Part shown: piece after piece, positions 8,193 to 17,596 of the stretch | Layout: each line of letters opens with the position of its first letter | How positions within the stretch are numbered: position 1 is the stretch's first letter | DNA from: Sphingobacterium thalpophilum | Lineage (GTDB): Bacteria; Bacteroidota; Bacteroidia; Chitinophagales; Chitinophagaceae | Direction: 5' to 3' | DNA: 44,851 bases | Assembly: GCA_945871875.1 (NCBI GenBank) | Contig: CAMBYC010000005.1 | Coordinates: 1-44,851, forward strand | Position numbers and translations under genes: made by a program | Notes under the pieces: generated by a model | Told to the model about the DNA's origin: nothing | What the model saw: the letters and a program-made list of their open reading frames with translations, nothing else | Databases searched by the model: none

Positions 8193-9185
8193 TTACCAGC
8201 CGCGTAATATTTTTATATTTATAATTATAATATATATTAACGTAGCAATATGAATGAAATTAGGAAAGAGATTTTTCTTAGGACTAAATAAAGCGTTTGC
8301 ATGAAAAGCTGCAAATGGTATTGCAGTAATTACCCAATATTCAACCTTGACACTGCCATTTAATCCGGCAACAATTAAACCACAAATAAGATAAACCATT
8401 AATAAATTCCAGTTTTTTCTTGCTTGAATCAACATTCTAGACAATGTATTTTGGAAATACAATAAACTGATGAATACAGGAGTCATGATTAATGCAATAC
8501 CTAGCCATATCCAAATATCTTGTTTGAGAGAAGGCAGTGCATATTGAATTTCAATTAAATGGCTAACAATATCCATTTTATCGGTAAGAAATAAAAAAGC
8601 AAATAAAAAATAATAGGGCAAACCCATACCTAATAAACATACTAAACATTCAGTTAAATCAAATGAACGAAGAATAATTAACCAAATAAGCAAAACAATC
8701 CAAAAATACAAAGATGGTATAAAAATAAAAGAACTAATTCCTAATAAAATACCAATATTGAATAGAGGCAATTTGGCTTGATTGTTTTTATATAAGGTTA
8801 AAAAAGAACCCCAAATCCATACCAAAAAAGTATTGGCAATTAAGGCAGATGATATTTGCCACCAATTTGGAAAAAGAGCTGTAATTAAAATGTAACTCAA
8901 TGCTGGTAAAAAATTTGGACGAGATAACATTCTATATTGTCCAATGTATTTGTTGAGCAACAAAGCCTGAACAAATATTAAAAGATAAGAAAGAAATGGG
9001 AACACAAAGGAATTTGTAATACCCCAACTACCCAGAGATTTTAACACCAATTTATATAAAAACCCATCACTAGAGTAAACTATTGGATTCTTTGGATATA
9101 AAAAAGAAGCAAAACGAAGCAAAAACCCGTAAAAGAATAAGAGTATAATGCTTAATGGATTATTAGATTTGAAAAATGTTGACAA
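8193..9185 (-). CDS. DUF6427-like polytopic membrane protein
   Basis: This 330-residue, very hydrophobic protein has about eight to ten membrane segments spread over its whole length. The N-terminal pattern FKSNNPLSIILLFFYG and the later SALIANTFLVWIW resemble the Bacteroidota DUF6427 family, whose function is unknown. The start must be the TTG at 9185: a stop lies in frame 9 bp upstream (the end of the preceding gene) and the first ATG is at about residue 86, after three membrane segments. The 9-bp spacing from the upstream stop suggests translational coupling. Its neighbour is a secreted protein of unknown function, so the two may act together at the envelope; this is inference. Confidence 0.75.
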   Translation of the reverse strand: MSTFFKSNNPLSIILLFFYGFLLRFASFLYPKNPIVYSSDGFLYKLVLKSLGSWGITNSFVFPFLSYLLIFVQALLLNKYIGQYRMLSRPNFLPALSYILITALFPNWWQISSALIANTFLVWIWGSFLTLYKNNQAKLPLFNIGILLGISSFIFIPSLYFWIVLLIWLIILRSFDLTECLVCLLGMGLPYYFLFAFLFLTDKMDIVSHLIEIQYALPSLKQDIWIWLGIALIMTPVFISLLYFQNTLSRMLIQARKNWNLLMVYLICGLIVAGLNGSVKVEYWVITAIPFAAFHANALFSPKKNLFPNFIHIATLIYIIIINIKILRGW

Positions 9186-9194
9186 GGGAATATT

Positions 9195-10739
9195 TTAAAA
9201 ATCAAGTTTGGCGAAACAAATATAATTCTTATTAAGGCAAGGCAAAACAATTTGTCTTACTCCAATTTGTCTTCCATATTTAGGCATAAATTCAAAATTT
9301 CTATCCAAATTTTTTAAAGTTTGGTCTTTCTTAACCTTACCCATTGCGTTTAAAGTAGATGAGTTTAACAGCAACTCTCTTTTGTTGAGTTCATTGTATA
9401 AAAATTTAATTTCAGTTCCAGTATTGAAGAGTTGAAAAGACAAAAACATATCAGAATTATCATCAAACTGAGATTTATGAATTACGTTACTCCATTCTAA
9501 CTTTGCATCAGCATCAAATGAAAGCACAACAACATTTTCAGCAAAATACCTTGTTGCAGTAGAATTTACATTACCCCAGCGGTTAAAAGGATCTCCCCAC
9601 CTATTGAAACCAATACTGCTATATGGTGAATAATAACCGTAATTAAAAGGGCTTAGATAACCATACCCAAACAAGTAATCAGACCTATTCCAACTTGCAT
9701 TTCTAGAAGAAGTATAAAACATTTCTGCCATTACTACAAATCCGCCACCTCTTTTAGGTATAACTTGTTTGATGAAAAAATCATTAAAAGCAGACTTTAA
9801 AGATGCATTATCAGGTTTTACATCAAGGCGCAATGTATCTCCAAAAATAAAACTATTTGTTGCTTTTGCTTTTCCAGAAGTTTTATCTAATACCAAATTA
9901 TAGATGCCGTCTATATTCCCTCTTCGTTGCTTATAAAAAAAAGAATTAATAATAATAGTTTTATTGATATTATCAGGTTTGATTTTTACCTCATCCAATG
10001 TTTTATCTGTTAAAGGAACTGGTAATCTTGAAATAGTATCTGAAAGTGCTGGTTTTGTTACAATTTCTAACTTATTGATGTAATCCTTTCCGCCAGTTCT
10101 AGCAAATTTTCCAAAAACAAAATCTCCATCATTGTTTACTATAAAATCAGTAAATTCAGCTTCACGGTCAGATATATCTATTGGCAAAACATTTTTTTCA
10201 ACCACTTTTAGTTCTGGATTGCAACGTATAAGTGTAAAAACGAATCGTCTTTCCATTTTTCGATTGATTTTGAAAACCATTATCTGTTGCTTGTCTTCAC
10301 TATTAACAAGAGAATATATTTTATTGTCGGTAAAAGAAGGAAGATGGGTAGTATCCAATTCAATTGGATCCATAAGTAATTTTCCATCTCCATTGATTTT
10401 AACAGCGTTGTAATAGACTACATTTTTTTTCTGAAACTGGTAAAACATCCAAAAATGATCAGCATAAACTATAAAATCAGTACTAATTAATTTTTCGGGT
10501 AAAAAAATAAGGTCTGTTTTGCTAATTAAAGCCATTGAATTGTCATAAACAGAAACATTGTTTTGGTTGCGGTAATTCTTATAAATACAGATGTTACCCC
10601 CAATTTTGCCTAAGATTTCAAAATTCATTTGACGATTGTCTTCCTTCTCTATATTTGAATAAACAATTCGCTGGGCTGATGCTGAAAAATTAAAAAATGC
10701 AGCTAAAAGCAAAACAATTGAAAAAAGAATTGACTTCAT
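9195..10739 (-). CDS. Secreted protein of unknown function
   Basis: I do not recognise a characterised family. The 514-residue product starts with a signal peptide (about 1-22, ending SASAQ), so it is exported. The rest is rich in short beta-like stretches of the type VYYNAVKINGDGKLL and VVVLSFDADAKLEWSNVI, which recall repeat blades of a propeller, but I cannot count blades reliably. Residues about 350-390 form an aromatic, Gly- and Tyr-rich patch (YGYLSPFNYGYYSPYSS, then two FNRWG units). It is the first gene of the minus-strand row leading to dsbD and ends 9 bp before the DUF6427-like gene, which suggests a shared role. No clear promoter was found in the 186-bp gap to kup. Confidence 0.7.
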   Translation of the reverse strand: MKSILFSIVLLLAAFFNFSASAQRIVYSNIEKEDNRQMNFEILGKIGGNICIYKNYRNQNNVSVYDNSMALISKTDLIFLPEKLISTDFIVYADHFWMFYQFQKKNVVYYNAVKINGDGKLLMDPIELDTTHLPSFTDNKIYSLVNSEDKQQIMVFKINRKMERRFVFTLIRCNPELKVVEKNVLPIDISDREAEFTDFIVNNDGDFVFGKFARTGGKDYINKLEIVTKPALSDTISRLPVPLTDKTLDEVKIKPDNINKTIIINSFFYKQRRGNIDGIYNLVLDKTSGKAKATNSFIFGDTLRLDVKPDNASLKSAFNDFFIKQVIPKRGGGFVVMAEMFYTSSRNASWNRSDYLFGYGYLSPFNYGYYSPYSSIGFNRWGDPFNRWGNVNSTATRYFAENVVVLSFDADAKLEWSNVIHKSQFDDNSDMFLSFQLFNTGTEIKFLYNELNKRELLLNSSTLNAMGKVKKDQTLKNLDRNFEFMPKYGRQIGVRQIVLPCLNKNYICFAKLDF

Positions 10740-10925
10740 AATGGTGAATTATTGTTAAAAATACAAAAATCGGCTTAATTATTAGGTGATTATTACCATA
10801 TAAAGGTTGGGTTTTTAATAATTTAACTAAAATGGTTCAAATTATTCATGTATTTGAAATTAAAAATAGGGTGATACCTATTTTGAGATTAATTTTACAT
10901 CCTATCTACTCAATACATCTACAAA

Positions 10926-12941
10926 GTGGGAAAAAATCTTAATAAGGTAACAATAGCGGGGCTATTGATTGCACTTGGAATTATCTATGGAGACATTGGA
11001 ACATCTCCTCTCTATGTTTTTAGTGCTATTTTAAATGGAAGAGTAATAGAAGATACCCTAGTTATAGGCGGTTTATCTTGTATTATTTGGACATTAACGC
11101 TTCAAACAACGGTTAAATATGTGATATTGACACTTAGGGCAGATAATCGTGGAGAAGGAGGAATTTTTTCTTTGTACACTTTAGTGCGAAGGAGAAAAAA
11201 ATGGCTCTTAGCACCAGCTATGATTGGGGGTGCTGCATTGCTTGCAGATGGGATGATTACTCCTCCAATTACAGTAACAGCGGCTATTGAGGGATTGAAG
11301 CAAATTCCTTCCATGTCAATGATTACAGAGCAACAAATCATCTTTATTGTTTTAGCAATTATTGCATTGTTATTTTTTATGCAACAATTTGGAACCGCTT
11401 CTATTGGAAAACTATTTGGACCAATGATGGCCATTTGGTTTTCCATGTTGGGTATTTTAGGATTTATAAACATAGCGGATGACTTTTCAATTTTAAAAGC
11501 GTTTAATCCAGTGTATGGATTTAATCTGTTGGTTCATTATCCTCAAGGTTTTTGGTTGTTAGGTGCAGTATTTTTATGTACAACTGGTGCTGAGGCATTG
11601 TATTCTGATTTAGGTCATTGTGGCAAATGGAACATAAGATATTCTTGGATATTTGTAAAAACTACGCTTGTATTAAATTACTTAGGTCAGGGAGCTTGGT
11701 TGCTAACCAATAAAGGGAAAGTGTTTGCGTCTACAAGCTTATTAGAAGATGCCTCATTTACAGCAAAACATTCTATGGATAGTTTGTTAACATTGAATCC
11801 ATTTTATGGAATTATGCCCCAGTGGTTTGTATTGATAGGAATTATAATTGCAACACTTGCAGCTATTATCGCAAGTCAGGCATTAATTTCTGGATCATTT
11901 ACATTGATAAGTGAAGCGATGCGTTTAAACCTTTGGCCAAGATTAAAAATCAATTATCCAACTGAAGAAAAAGGACAATTGTTTATTCCTGCAATCAACT
12001 TATTGTTGTTTTTAGGTTGCTGTGGCATTGTTTTGTATTTCAGAAACTCTAGCAATATGGAAGCCGCTTATGGTTTGGCAATTACACTATGTATGATTGC
12101 AACTTCTGTATTGTTTGCAAACTATTTGGTCTTACATAGGGTGAACCAAATATGGATATACATTTATTTGATAGTTTATTTGTCAATTGAATTTTCTTTT
12201 CTTTTTGCAAATTTAGAGAAGTTTCCACACGGTGGCTTTGTAACATTGATTGTTGGTGGGATTCTTTTTATCATAATGTATACTTGGTTTAAGTCAAGAA
12301 AAATAAAAAACAGATATGTTGAGTTTGTAAAACTGGAAAATCATTTGCCAATTTTACAGGAATTAAGTAATGATCATACAATTCCTAAATATGCATCACA
12401 GCTAGTATATTTAACAAGTGCAAACAATCCAAAAGAGATTGAACACAAGATTATACATTCAATTTTAAATAGAAAACCTAAAAGAGCAGATATCTATTGG
12501 TTTGTACATGTGGATACACTTGATGATCCGTATACTTGTGAATATGAAATACAAACCATTATCCCTAATGAAGTAATTAGAATTGAATTCAAATTAGGAT
12601 TTAGAGTTGAACCAAGAATCAATTTGATGTTTAGAAAAGTTGTTGAAGAAATGGTTGCCAATAGAGAGGTTAATATATTAAGCAGATACGACAGTCTAAA
12701 AAGAAATAATGTTGTGGGTGATTTTGAGTTTGTAGTTATGGAGAAATTTCTCAGCCACGATAACGAATTGCCGTTTTTTGAAAAATTAATTATGAAACTC
12801 TATTTCTTGTTAAAGGAAATAAGTCTTTCTGAAGAAAGAAGTTTTGGACTTGACCCTAGTTTTGTAACTGTTGAAAAATTTGCTTTATTGGTTTCCCGTG
12901 TTCCAACAATAAAATTAAAAAGAATTGATTCTGAAGAGTAA
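10926..12941 (+). CDS. kup: Low-affinity potassium uptake protein Kup
   Basis: Kup imports potassium with protons across the inner membrane. The 671-residue length, the N-terminal signature LGIIYGDIGTSPLYVF (about 18-33), and roughly twelve membrane segments in the first 440 residues followed by a soluble C-terminal domain all match the KUP/HAK family. The start is GTG at 10926: no ATG lies between the in-frame stop at 10890 and the conserved N-terminus, and the GTG puts the start where family members begin. The upstream 186 bp are shared with a divergent gene and show no full Bacteroidota promoter. A weak AT-rich hairpin follows the stop. Confidence 0.95.
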   Translation: MGKNLNKVTIAGLLIALGIIYGDIGTSPLYVFSAILNGRVIEDTLVIGGLSCIIWTLTLQTTVKYVILTLRADNRGEGGIFSLYTLVRRRKKWLLAPAMIGGAALLADGMITPPITVTAAIEGLKQIPSMSMITEQQIIFIVLAIIALLFFMQQFGTASIGKLFGPMMAIWFSMLGILGFINIADDFSILKAFNPVYGFNLLVHYPQGFWLLGAVFLCTTGAEALYSDLGHCGKWNIRYSWIFVKTTLVLNYLGQGAWLLTNKGKVFASTSLLEDASFTAKHSMDSLLTLNPFYGIMPQWFVLIGIIIATLAAIIASQALISGSFTLISEAMRLNLWPRLKINYPTEEKGQLFIPAINLLLFLGCCGIVLYFRNSSNMEAAYGLAITLCMIATSVLFANYLVLHRVNQIWIYIYLIVYLSIEFSFLFANLEKFPHGGFVTLIVGGILFIIMYTWFKSRKIKNRYVEFVKLENHLPILQELSNDHTIPKYASQLVYLTSANNPKEIEHKIIHSILNRKPKRADIYWFVHVDTLDDPYTCEYEIQTIIPNEVIRIEFKLGFRVEPRINLMFRKVVEEMVANREVNILSRYDSLKRNNVVGDFEFVVMEKFLSHDNELPFFEKLIMKLYFLLKEISLSEERSFGLDPSFVTVEKFALLVSRVPTIKLKRIDSEE

Positions 12942-12945
12942 TGGC

Positions 12946-12966
12946 ATGATTTTTATCATTTTTTTC
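12946..12966 (+). terminator. Weak terminator after kup
   Basis: ATGAT (12946-12950), a TTTT loop and ATCAT (12955-12959) form a short stem followed by a T-rich run. The stem is only five AT-rich pairs, so function is uncertain. Confidence 0.35.
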
Positions 12967-13052
12967 TTTATTAATTATATATTTAATTGTAAATTAAACA
13001 ATCATACTAACGCTCAACAATTATTAACTAAAACTATCCTAACTTATAAACA

Positions 13053-14318
13053 ATGAGATTTGTAATTTTATTTTTTTTAGCATCTTTTTTTTCTATTGTA
13101 TCAATTGCACAAACAAAATCTAAAACTGCTAATAAAAAGGTTACAAGTAAATCGAAAAAAGTAACATCCAGCAAATTGGTAAAAAAGGGTGCCGCTATCA
13201 GCAAAAATGATACTACAACTTACAGTGTAAAATTATTTTGTGATGCTACAGCTTTGCTTTACATAAATGGAGCTCGCATGGGACAAATACAAAAAGATGT
13301 TCTTTTTAAAACGAGTTTGCCTCAAGGTGTTTATACAATTAAAGCTGTAAACAGTATGAATGCCGCTGATTTTACTTCAATTAAATACATCATTAATCCA
13401 AAATCTAAAGGAATTATAGAGGAATTGAAGTTACAGGATGTAATTACTAAAAGAATTATTAAAGAGGCTGAAGAGGCTGAAATTGCAATAAAAACACCCG
13501 TCACATCAAAATATCAAAAAAATAAACAAGAATCATTAAATAAACTAACCGGTGGTATTGATTTGGTTTATGTTCGTGGTGGAAGTTTTGAAATGGGGAG
13601 TGAAAAAGGTGAGTCTGATGAAAAACCAATGCATACAATTACCTTAAGCAATTATTTTATTGGTAAATATGAAGTGACAGTTGGTCAATTTAGAAAATTT
13701 ATTGCTGCAACAGGCTACAAAACAAGTGCAGATATAAATGGAGGAAGCTATTTGTGGAATGGCAGCCAGTGGAAGCTACAACCAGGAATAAATTGGGAAT
13801 ATGATGCTTTAGGGTTCAAGCGCCCAGAAACAGAAGAAAATCACCCAGTTATACATGTTAGTTGGACAGATGCTCTAGAATATACCAAGTGGTTAAGTTC
13901 TGTAACAGGCAAAGCATTTAGATTACCTACAGAAGCTGAATGGGAATTTGCAGCTCGTGGTGGAATGAGCAGCAATGGCTATACATTTGCAGGCAGTAAT
14001 GATATCAATCAAGTGGCTTGGTCTTTAGACAACAAAAGCAACCAAACTTTTCCCGTAGGCAAAAAACAACCTAATGAATTAGGTATTTATGATATGACGG
14101 GTAACGTTTGGGAATGGTGTAATGATTGGTATGATGCTGATTATTACGCTAAAAGTCCTTCAACTAACCCGCAAGGTTCAAAAAGCGGATTGTTTAAGGT
14201 TATAAGAGGTGGAAGTTGGGGTGGATTATCAAATTTCAATAGAGTAACTTTCCGATACCGCTATTTCCCTGGCAACAGAGGTAAATTCAATGGCTATAGA
14301 ATAGCAGCATCATATTAA
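13053..14318 (+). CDS. Secreted formylglycine-generating-enzyme-fold protein, catalytic cysteines absent
   Basis: The 421-residue product has a signal peptide (1-20, ending IAQ) and a Lys/Ser/Thr-rich stretch (21-50). A PEGA-like small beta domain follows (about 57-130, with LLYINGARMGQ and LPQGVYTIKAV), then a full FGE-sulfatase (SUMF1) domain (168-420). The latter shows FEMGSEKGESDEKP, VSWTDALEYTKWLS, RLPTEAEWEFAARGG, GNVWEWCNDWY and VIRGGSWG. True formylglycine-generating enzymes have two active-site cysteines close to the C-terminus; here that region (RYRYFPGNRGKFNGYRIA) has none, and the only cysteines are at about 63 and 356. It is thus probably a binding or structural member, as with GldJ and GldK of gliding bacteria. 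No sulfatase is nearby. It stands alone between kup and a convergent ldcA. Confidence 0.85.
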   Translation: MRFVILFFLASFFSIVSIAQTKSKTANKKVTSKSKKVTSSKLVKKGAAISKNDTTTYSVKLFCDATALLYINGARMGQIQKDVLFKTSLPQGVYTIKAVNSMNAADFTSIKYIINPKSKGIIEELKLQDVITKRIIKEAEEAEIAIKTPVTSKYQKNKQESLNKLTGGIDLVYVRGGSFEMGSEKGESDEKPMHTITLSNYFIGKYEVTVGQFRKFIAATGYKTSADINGGSYLWNGSQWKLQPGINWEYDALGFKRPETEENHPVIHVSWTDALEYTKWLSSVTGKAFRLPTEAEWEFAARGGMSSNGYTFAGSNDINQVAWSLDNKSNQTFPVGKKQPNELGIYDMTGNVWEWCNDWYDADYYAKSPSTNPQGSKSGLFKVIRGGSWGGLSNFNRVTFRYRYFPGNRGKFNGYRIAASY

Positions 14319-14336
14319 TTATTAATTAGGAAATAA

Positions 14337-14380
14337 GAATCAGGAATTAAGGTTTTATTTATTACCTAAATTCCTGATTC
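14337..14380. repeat. Intergenic inverted repeat between convergent genes
   Basis: GAATCAGGAATT (14337-14348) is perfectly complementary to AATTCCTGATTC (14369-14380), with a 20-nt loop. The arms sit in longer, partly matching tracts of ATTAGGAA-like units (about 14322-14400). The same kind of unit recurs at 17597-17703. It could act as a terminator for both convergent genes, though there is no T run. Confidence 0.7.
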
Positions 14381-14391
14381 CTAATTCTTAA

Positions 14392-15327
14392 CTAATAATT
14401 GTCTTTGTGTTGTTTTAATCTTAGCCAATCTTCTGTTATATCTAGATTATAATATCCACCAACGGTTAATGTGTAATTTTCTATACCATGACTAACAGGA
14501 AATCCAAATCCCACTGGATAATCATAATCACTTACAATATCTAGAATAAGTTCTTCTACAGTTTTGCCAAATGGAATTGTTGTATCCTTTCCGTCTGTAA
14601 ATCCACCAACAATCAATCCCTTTAATCCTTTTAAAAAACCTCCCCTCTTTAGTTGGCGCACCATTCGATCTATACCATATAAATACTCTCCAATATCTTC
14701 CAAAAATAAAATCTTATCATTAGTATCTAATGCAGAAGGTGTTCCAATCAAATTTACTACCAACGATAAATTACCTCCAACCAAAACTCCGTTTGCACTT
14801 CCAACTCTATTGTAATGATGTGATGGAATTATAAAATGTCCTTTTTCTCCTAATAAACTCTGGTGCAATGAACCTACATAATCATTTAAATAACCGTTTT
14901 CTTTAAAAGCCGCCGCCATTGGGGCGTGCAATCCCGCAATATTAAAATTGCTATACATGTGTGCAAGCAATACCGTGATATCACTAAATCCTATAATCCA
15001 CTTGGGGTTATAACAAAATTTACTAAAATCCAATTGATCTATTATTCTTCCAGTACCATATCCTCCCCTACCACATAAAATTGCTTTGACATCATCGTTA
15101 TCCATCATTTCTTGCAAATCTTGCAACCGTTCATCATCTGTACCTGCAAAATTATGGTATTGATTGCCTACCGTTTTCCCCACTTTAACCCTAAATCCCC
15201 ACAATTCATTCAACACACGAATACATTCAGAAACATTCTCAGCCGGCATTGGCCCTGCTGGACAAACTATACCAATTGTATCACCAGGTTGAAGATTTGG
15301 AGGAAAAATTGTATTGCTTTTAGGCAT
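14392..15327 (-). CDS. ldcA: LD-carboxypeptidase (peptidase S66, muramoyltetrapeptide carboxypeptidase)
   Basis: LdcA removes the terminal D-alanine from murein tetrapeptides in the cytoplasm during peptidoglycan recycling. The 311-residue protein has the S66 features: GDTIGIVCPAGP near the N-terminus, GRGGYGTGRI, and the nucleophile Ser115 in IIGFSDITVL. Glu210 lies in LFLEDIGEYLY and His280 in GFPVSHGIEN, which complete the Ser-His-Glu triad. There is no signal peptide, as expected. It ends next to an inverted repeat and starts 131 bp from the divergent metG. The link to the cell wall cluster 10 kb away is functional only, not operonic. Confidence 0.93.
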   Translation of the reverse strand: MPKSNTIFPPNLQPGDTIGIVCPAGPMPAENVSECIRVLNELWGFRVKVGKTVGNQYHNFAGTDDERLQDLQEMMDNDDVKAILCGRGGYGTGRIIDQLDFSKFCYNPKWIIGFSDITVLLAHMYSNFNIAGLHAPMAAAFKENGYLNDYVGSLHQSLLGEKGHFIIPSHHYNRVGSANGVLVGGNLSLVVNLIGTPSALDTNDKILFLEDIGEYLYGIDRMVRQLKRGGFLKGLKGLIVGGFTDGKDTTIPFGKTVEELILDIVSDYDYPVGFGFPVSHGIENYTLTVGGYYNLDITEDWLRLKQHKDNY

Positions 15328-15425
15328 TTTATTACGATTGTTTTAATTATTGAAAAATATAAATACCAAATATCAGAAAAATTAATAGTTCTGGCACGAT
15401 TTTCCCAACAGCATTTTCTATTCCC

Positions 15426-15433
15426 TACCTTTG
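15426..15433 (+). promoter_or_regulatory. -7 promoter element for metG
   Basis: TACCTTTG followed by C is a perfect Bacteroidota -7 box (TAnnTTTG) and ends 25 bp before the metG ATG. No exact TTTG is seen at -33; the matching area reads GATTTTCCC. Confidence 0.55.
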
Positions 15434-15458
15434 CAACGAAATAATCAGTGTTATAAAG

Positions 15459-17594
15459 ATGAACCCAAAAAGATATCTCGTTACTTCTGCACTTCCTTAT
15501 GCAAATGGATTAAAACATATTGGCCACCTTGCAGGTGCTTATCTTCCTGCAGATACTTATGTTCGCTACTTGCGGGCTCAAAAAAGAGATGTTGTTTTTG
15601 TATGTGGCAGTGATGAACATGGAACCGCAATTCCTATTCAAGCAATGAAAGAGGGTACAACACCTCAGGCAATTATAGATAAATACCACCAGATTTGTAA
15701 AGATAATTTCGAAACCCTGAATATCTCTTTCGATATTTATCACCGTACAACCTCTCCTATTCACCATGAAACATCTAGCGAATTTTTCACATATCTAAAC
15801 GATAGAAATGCACTCACCGTGCAGGAAAGTGAGCAATATTTTGATGAAGAAACACAAACTTTTTTAGCAGATCGTTTTATTAAAGGAACCTGCCCTAATT
15901 GTAATTACAACGGAGCTTATGGCGATCAATGCGAAAAATGTGGGAAAAGCCTTAGTCCTGATGAACTAATTGAACCATATTCAACATTAAGTGGTAAACC
16001 ACCTATAAAAAAGCAAACCAAACACTGGTATTTGCCCCTCAACCAACACGAAGCATTTTTAAGAGAATGGATTATAGATACACACGGTAACGATTGGAAA
16101 GCCAATGTGCTCGGGCAATGCAAAAGCTGGATTGATGGTGGATTGCAGCCAAGAGCCGTTACCCGCGACCTCAACTGGGGCGTTAAAGTTCCTTTAGAAG
16201 AAGCCACTGGCAAAGTTTTGTATGTTTGGTTTGATGCACCTATCGGCTATATCAGTGCCACCAAACAATGGGCTTTGGATAACGGTAAAGATTGGGAACC
16301 TTATTGGAAAGATGAATCTACTAAATTATTGCATTTCATCGGGAAAGACAATATTGTATTCCATTGTTTGATTTTCCCTACCATGTTGAAACTCCATGGT
16401 TATATCTTACCAGAGAATGTTCCCGCAAACGAATTCATGAATCTTGAAGGAGATAAAATGAGCACCAGCAGAAACTGGAAAATCGATATGCAAGATTATA
16501 TCGATGATTTCGTGAATAAAGCCAACGGCGGCGGACAAACCGTTGATATGCTAAGGTATTATCTAACTCAAATTGCACCCGAAACCAAAGACAGTGAATT
16601 TACTTGGAAAGGTTTTCAAGACGCCGTAAACAGTGAATTGGTTGCTGTTTTTGGAAACTTCGTGAACAGAACTTGGGTATTGATGCACAAACTTTGTGGC
16701 GGGAAAGTGCCTCCATTGCATCAAGAAATATTGCAAGATAATAGTCGCCAACTCATTGCATCTTTTGAAGAAACTGCAAGATTGGTTACAGAAGATATTG
16801 AACATTATCGTTTCAGAGACGGATTGTTTAAAGTGATAGATTTAGCCAGAAAGGGCAATAAATTTATGCAAGAGCAAGAACCTTGGATAAAAGCAAAGCA
16901 AACAGACGCTACAGGAAACATTTTACCGGAAGCTCAACAATTAATTGACAATTGTATCCATTTGTGTTTGCAATGTTGTGCAAATTTAGCCATTCTTGCC
17001 AACCCTTATCTGCCCGAAACCTCTAAAAAAATGTTACACTTGATGAAAGTGGTAGAAAAAATGTTGGATTGGGAAAATGCGGGTAAAGCCAAATTATTGA
17101 GTATAGGTTATACCCTCAGAGCCCCGGAACTGTTGTTCAGAAAGATTGAAGACGAAGAAGTTGCTACACAAATAGAAAAATTGAAAATAGGAAAAGTTGA
17201 AACGATGATTGAAGAAGTGAAAGTGGAAGAAGCAATTGAAAAAGAACCCGAAGTTGTAACCTTAAAACCAGAAATTGTTTACGACGATTTTGCAAAAATG
17301 GATTTAAGGGTTGGAAAAATTATCCATGCAGAGAAAGTTGAGAAAGCAGATAAATTGTTGAAATTAGAAGTAGATCTAGGTTTCGAGAAAAGAACCGTAG
17401 TTTCCGGCATTGCGATGCACTTCAAACCAGAAGAAATTGTAGGTAAACAAGTTGTGGTGGTTGCCAATTTGGCACCAAGAAAAATGAGGGGCATCGAATC
17501 AAAAGGCATGATTTTAATGGCAGAAGATGCGAATGGTAAATTGCATTTTATAAACCCTGAGGAAATGATAAACCCAGGAAGCGGAGTTAACTAA
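15459..17594 (+). CDS. metG: Methionyl-tRNA synthetase with C-terminal tRNA-binding domain
   Basis: MetG charges initiator and elongator tRNA-Met with methionine. The 711-residue protein shows the class I signature HIGH at 20-23, a CPNC...CEKC zinc knuckle (Cys 145, 148, 158, 161) and the KMSKS loop as KMSTS at 333-337. An anticodon-binding helical domain follows. A charged Glu/Lys linker (about 570-605) leads to a C-terminal EMAPII/Trbp111-like OB domain (about 608-711, DFAKMDLRVGKIIHAEKVEKAD), which dimerises the enzyme and binds tRNA. The start ATG gives the usual short N-terminus before the Rossmann fold. The unit seems to be monocistronic, with a -7 box 25 bp upstream and an inverted repeat after the stop. 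Confidence 0.97.
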   Translation: MNPKRYLVTSALPYANGLKHIGHLAGAYLPADTYVRYLRAQKRDVVFVCGSDEHGTAIPIQAMKEGTTPQAIIDKYHQICKDNFETLNISFDIYHRTTSPIHHETSSEFFTYLNDRNALTVQESEQYFDEETQTFLADRFIKGTCPNCNYNGAYGDQCEKCGKSLSPDELIEPYSTLSGKPPIKKQTKHWYLPLNQHEAFLREWIIDTHGNDWKANVLGQCKSWIDGGLQPRAVTRDLNWGVKVPLEEATGKVLYVWFDAPIGYISATKQWALDNGKDWEPYWKDESTKLLHFIGKDNIVFHCLIFPTMLKLHGYILPENVPANEFMNLEGDKMSTSRNWKIDMQDYIDDFVNKANGGGQTVDMLRYYLTQIAPETKDSEFTWKGFQDAVNSELVAVFGNFVNRTWVLMHKLCGGKVPPLHQEILQDNSRQLIASFEETARLVTEDIEHYRFRDGLFKVIDLARKGNKFMQEQEPWIKAKQTDATGNILPEAQQLIDNCIHLCLQCCANLAILANPYLPETSKKMLHLMKVVEKMLDWENAGKAKLLSIGYTLRAPELLFRKIEDEEVATQIEKLKIGKVETMIEEVKVEEAIEKEPEVVTLKPEIVYDDFAKMDLRVGKIIHAEKVEKADKLLKLEVDLGFEKRTVVSGIAMHFKPEEIVGKQVVVVANLAPRKMRGIESKGMILMAEDANGKLHFINPEEMINPGSGVN

Positions 17595-17596
17595 TT

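Noticed and set aside
10853-10885. Possible promoter for kup: TTTG at 10853 and TATTTTG near 10880
   Set aside because: The -7 part is one base short of TAnnTTTG, so it does not fit the consensus.
11102-11473. Open frame of 123 codons on the minus strand
   Set aside because: It is antisense to the conserved N-terminal half of kup and shows no family motif of its own.
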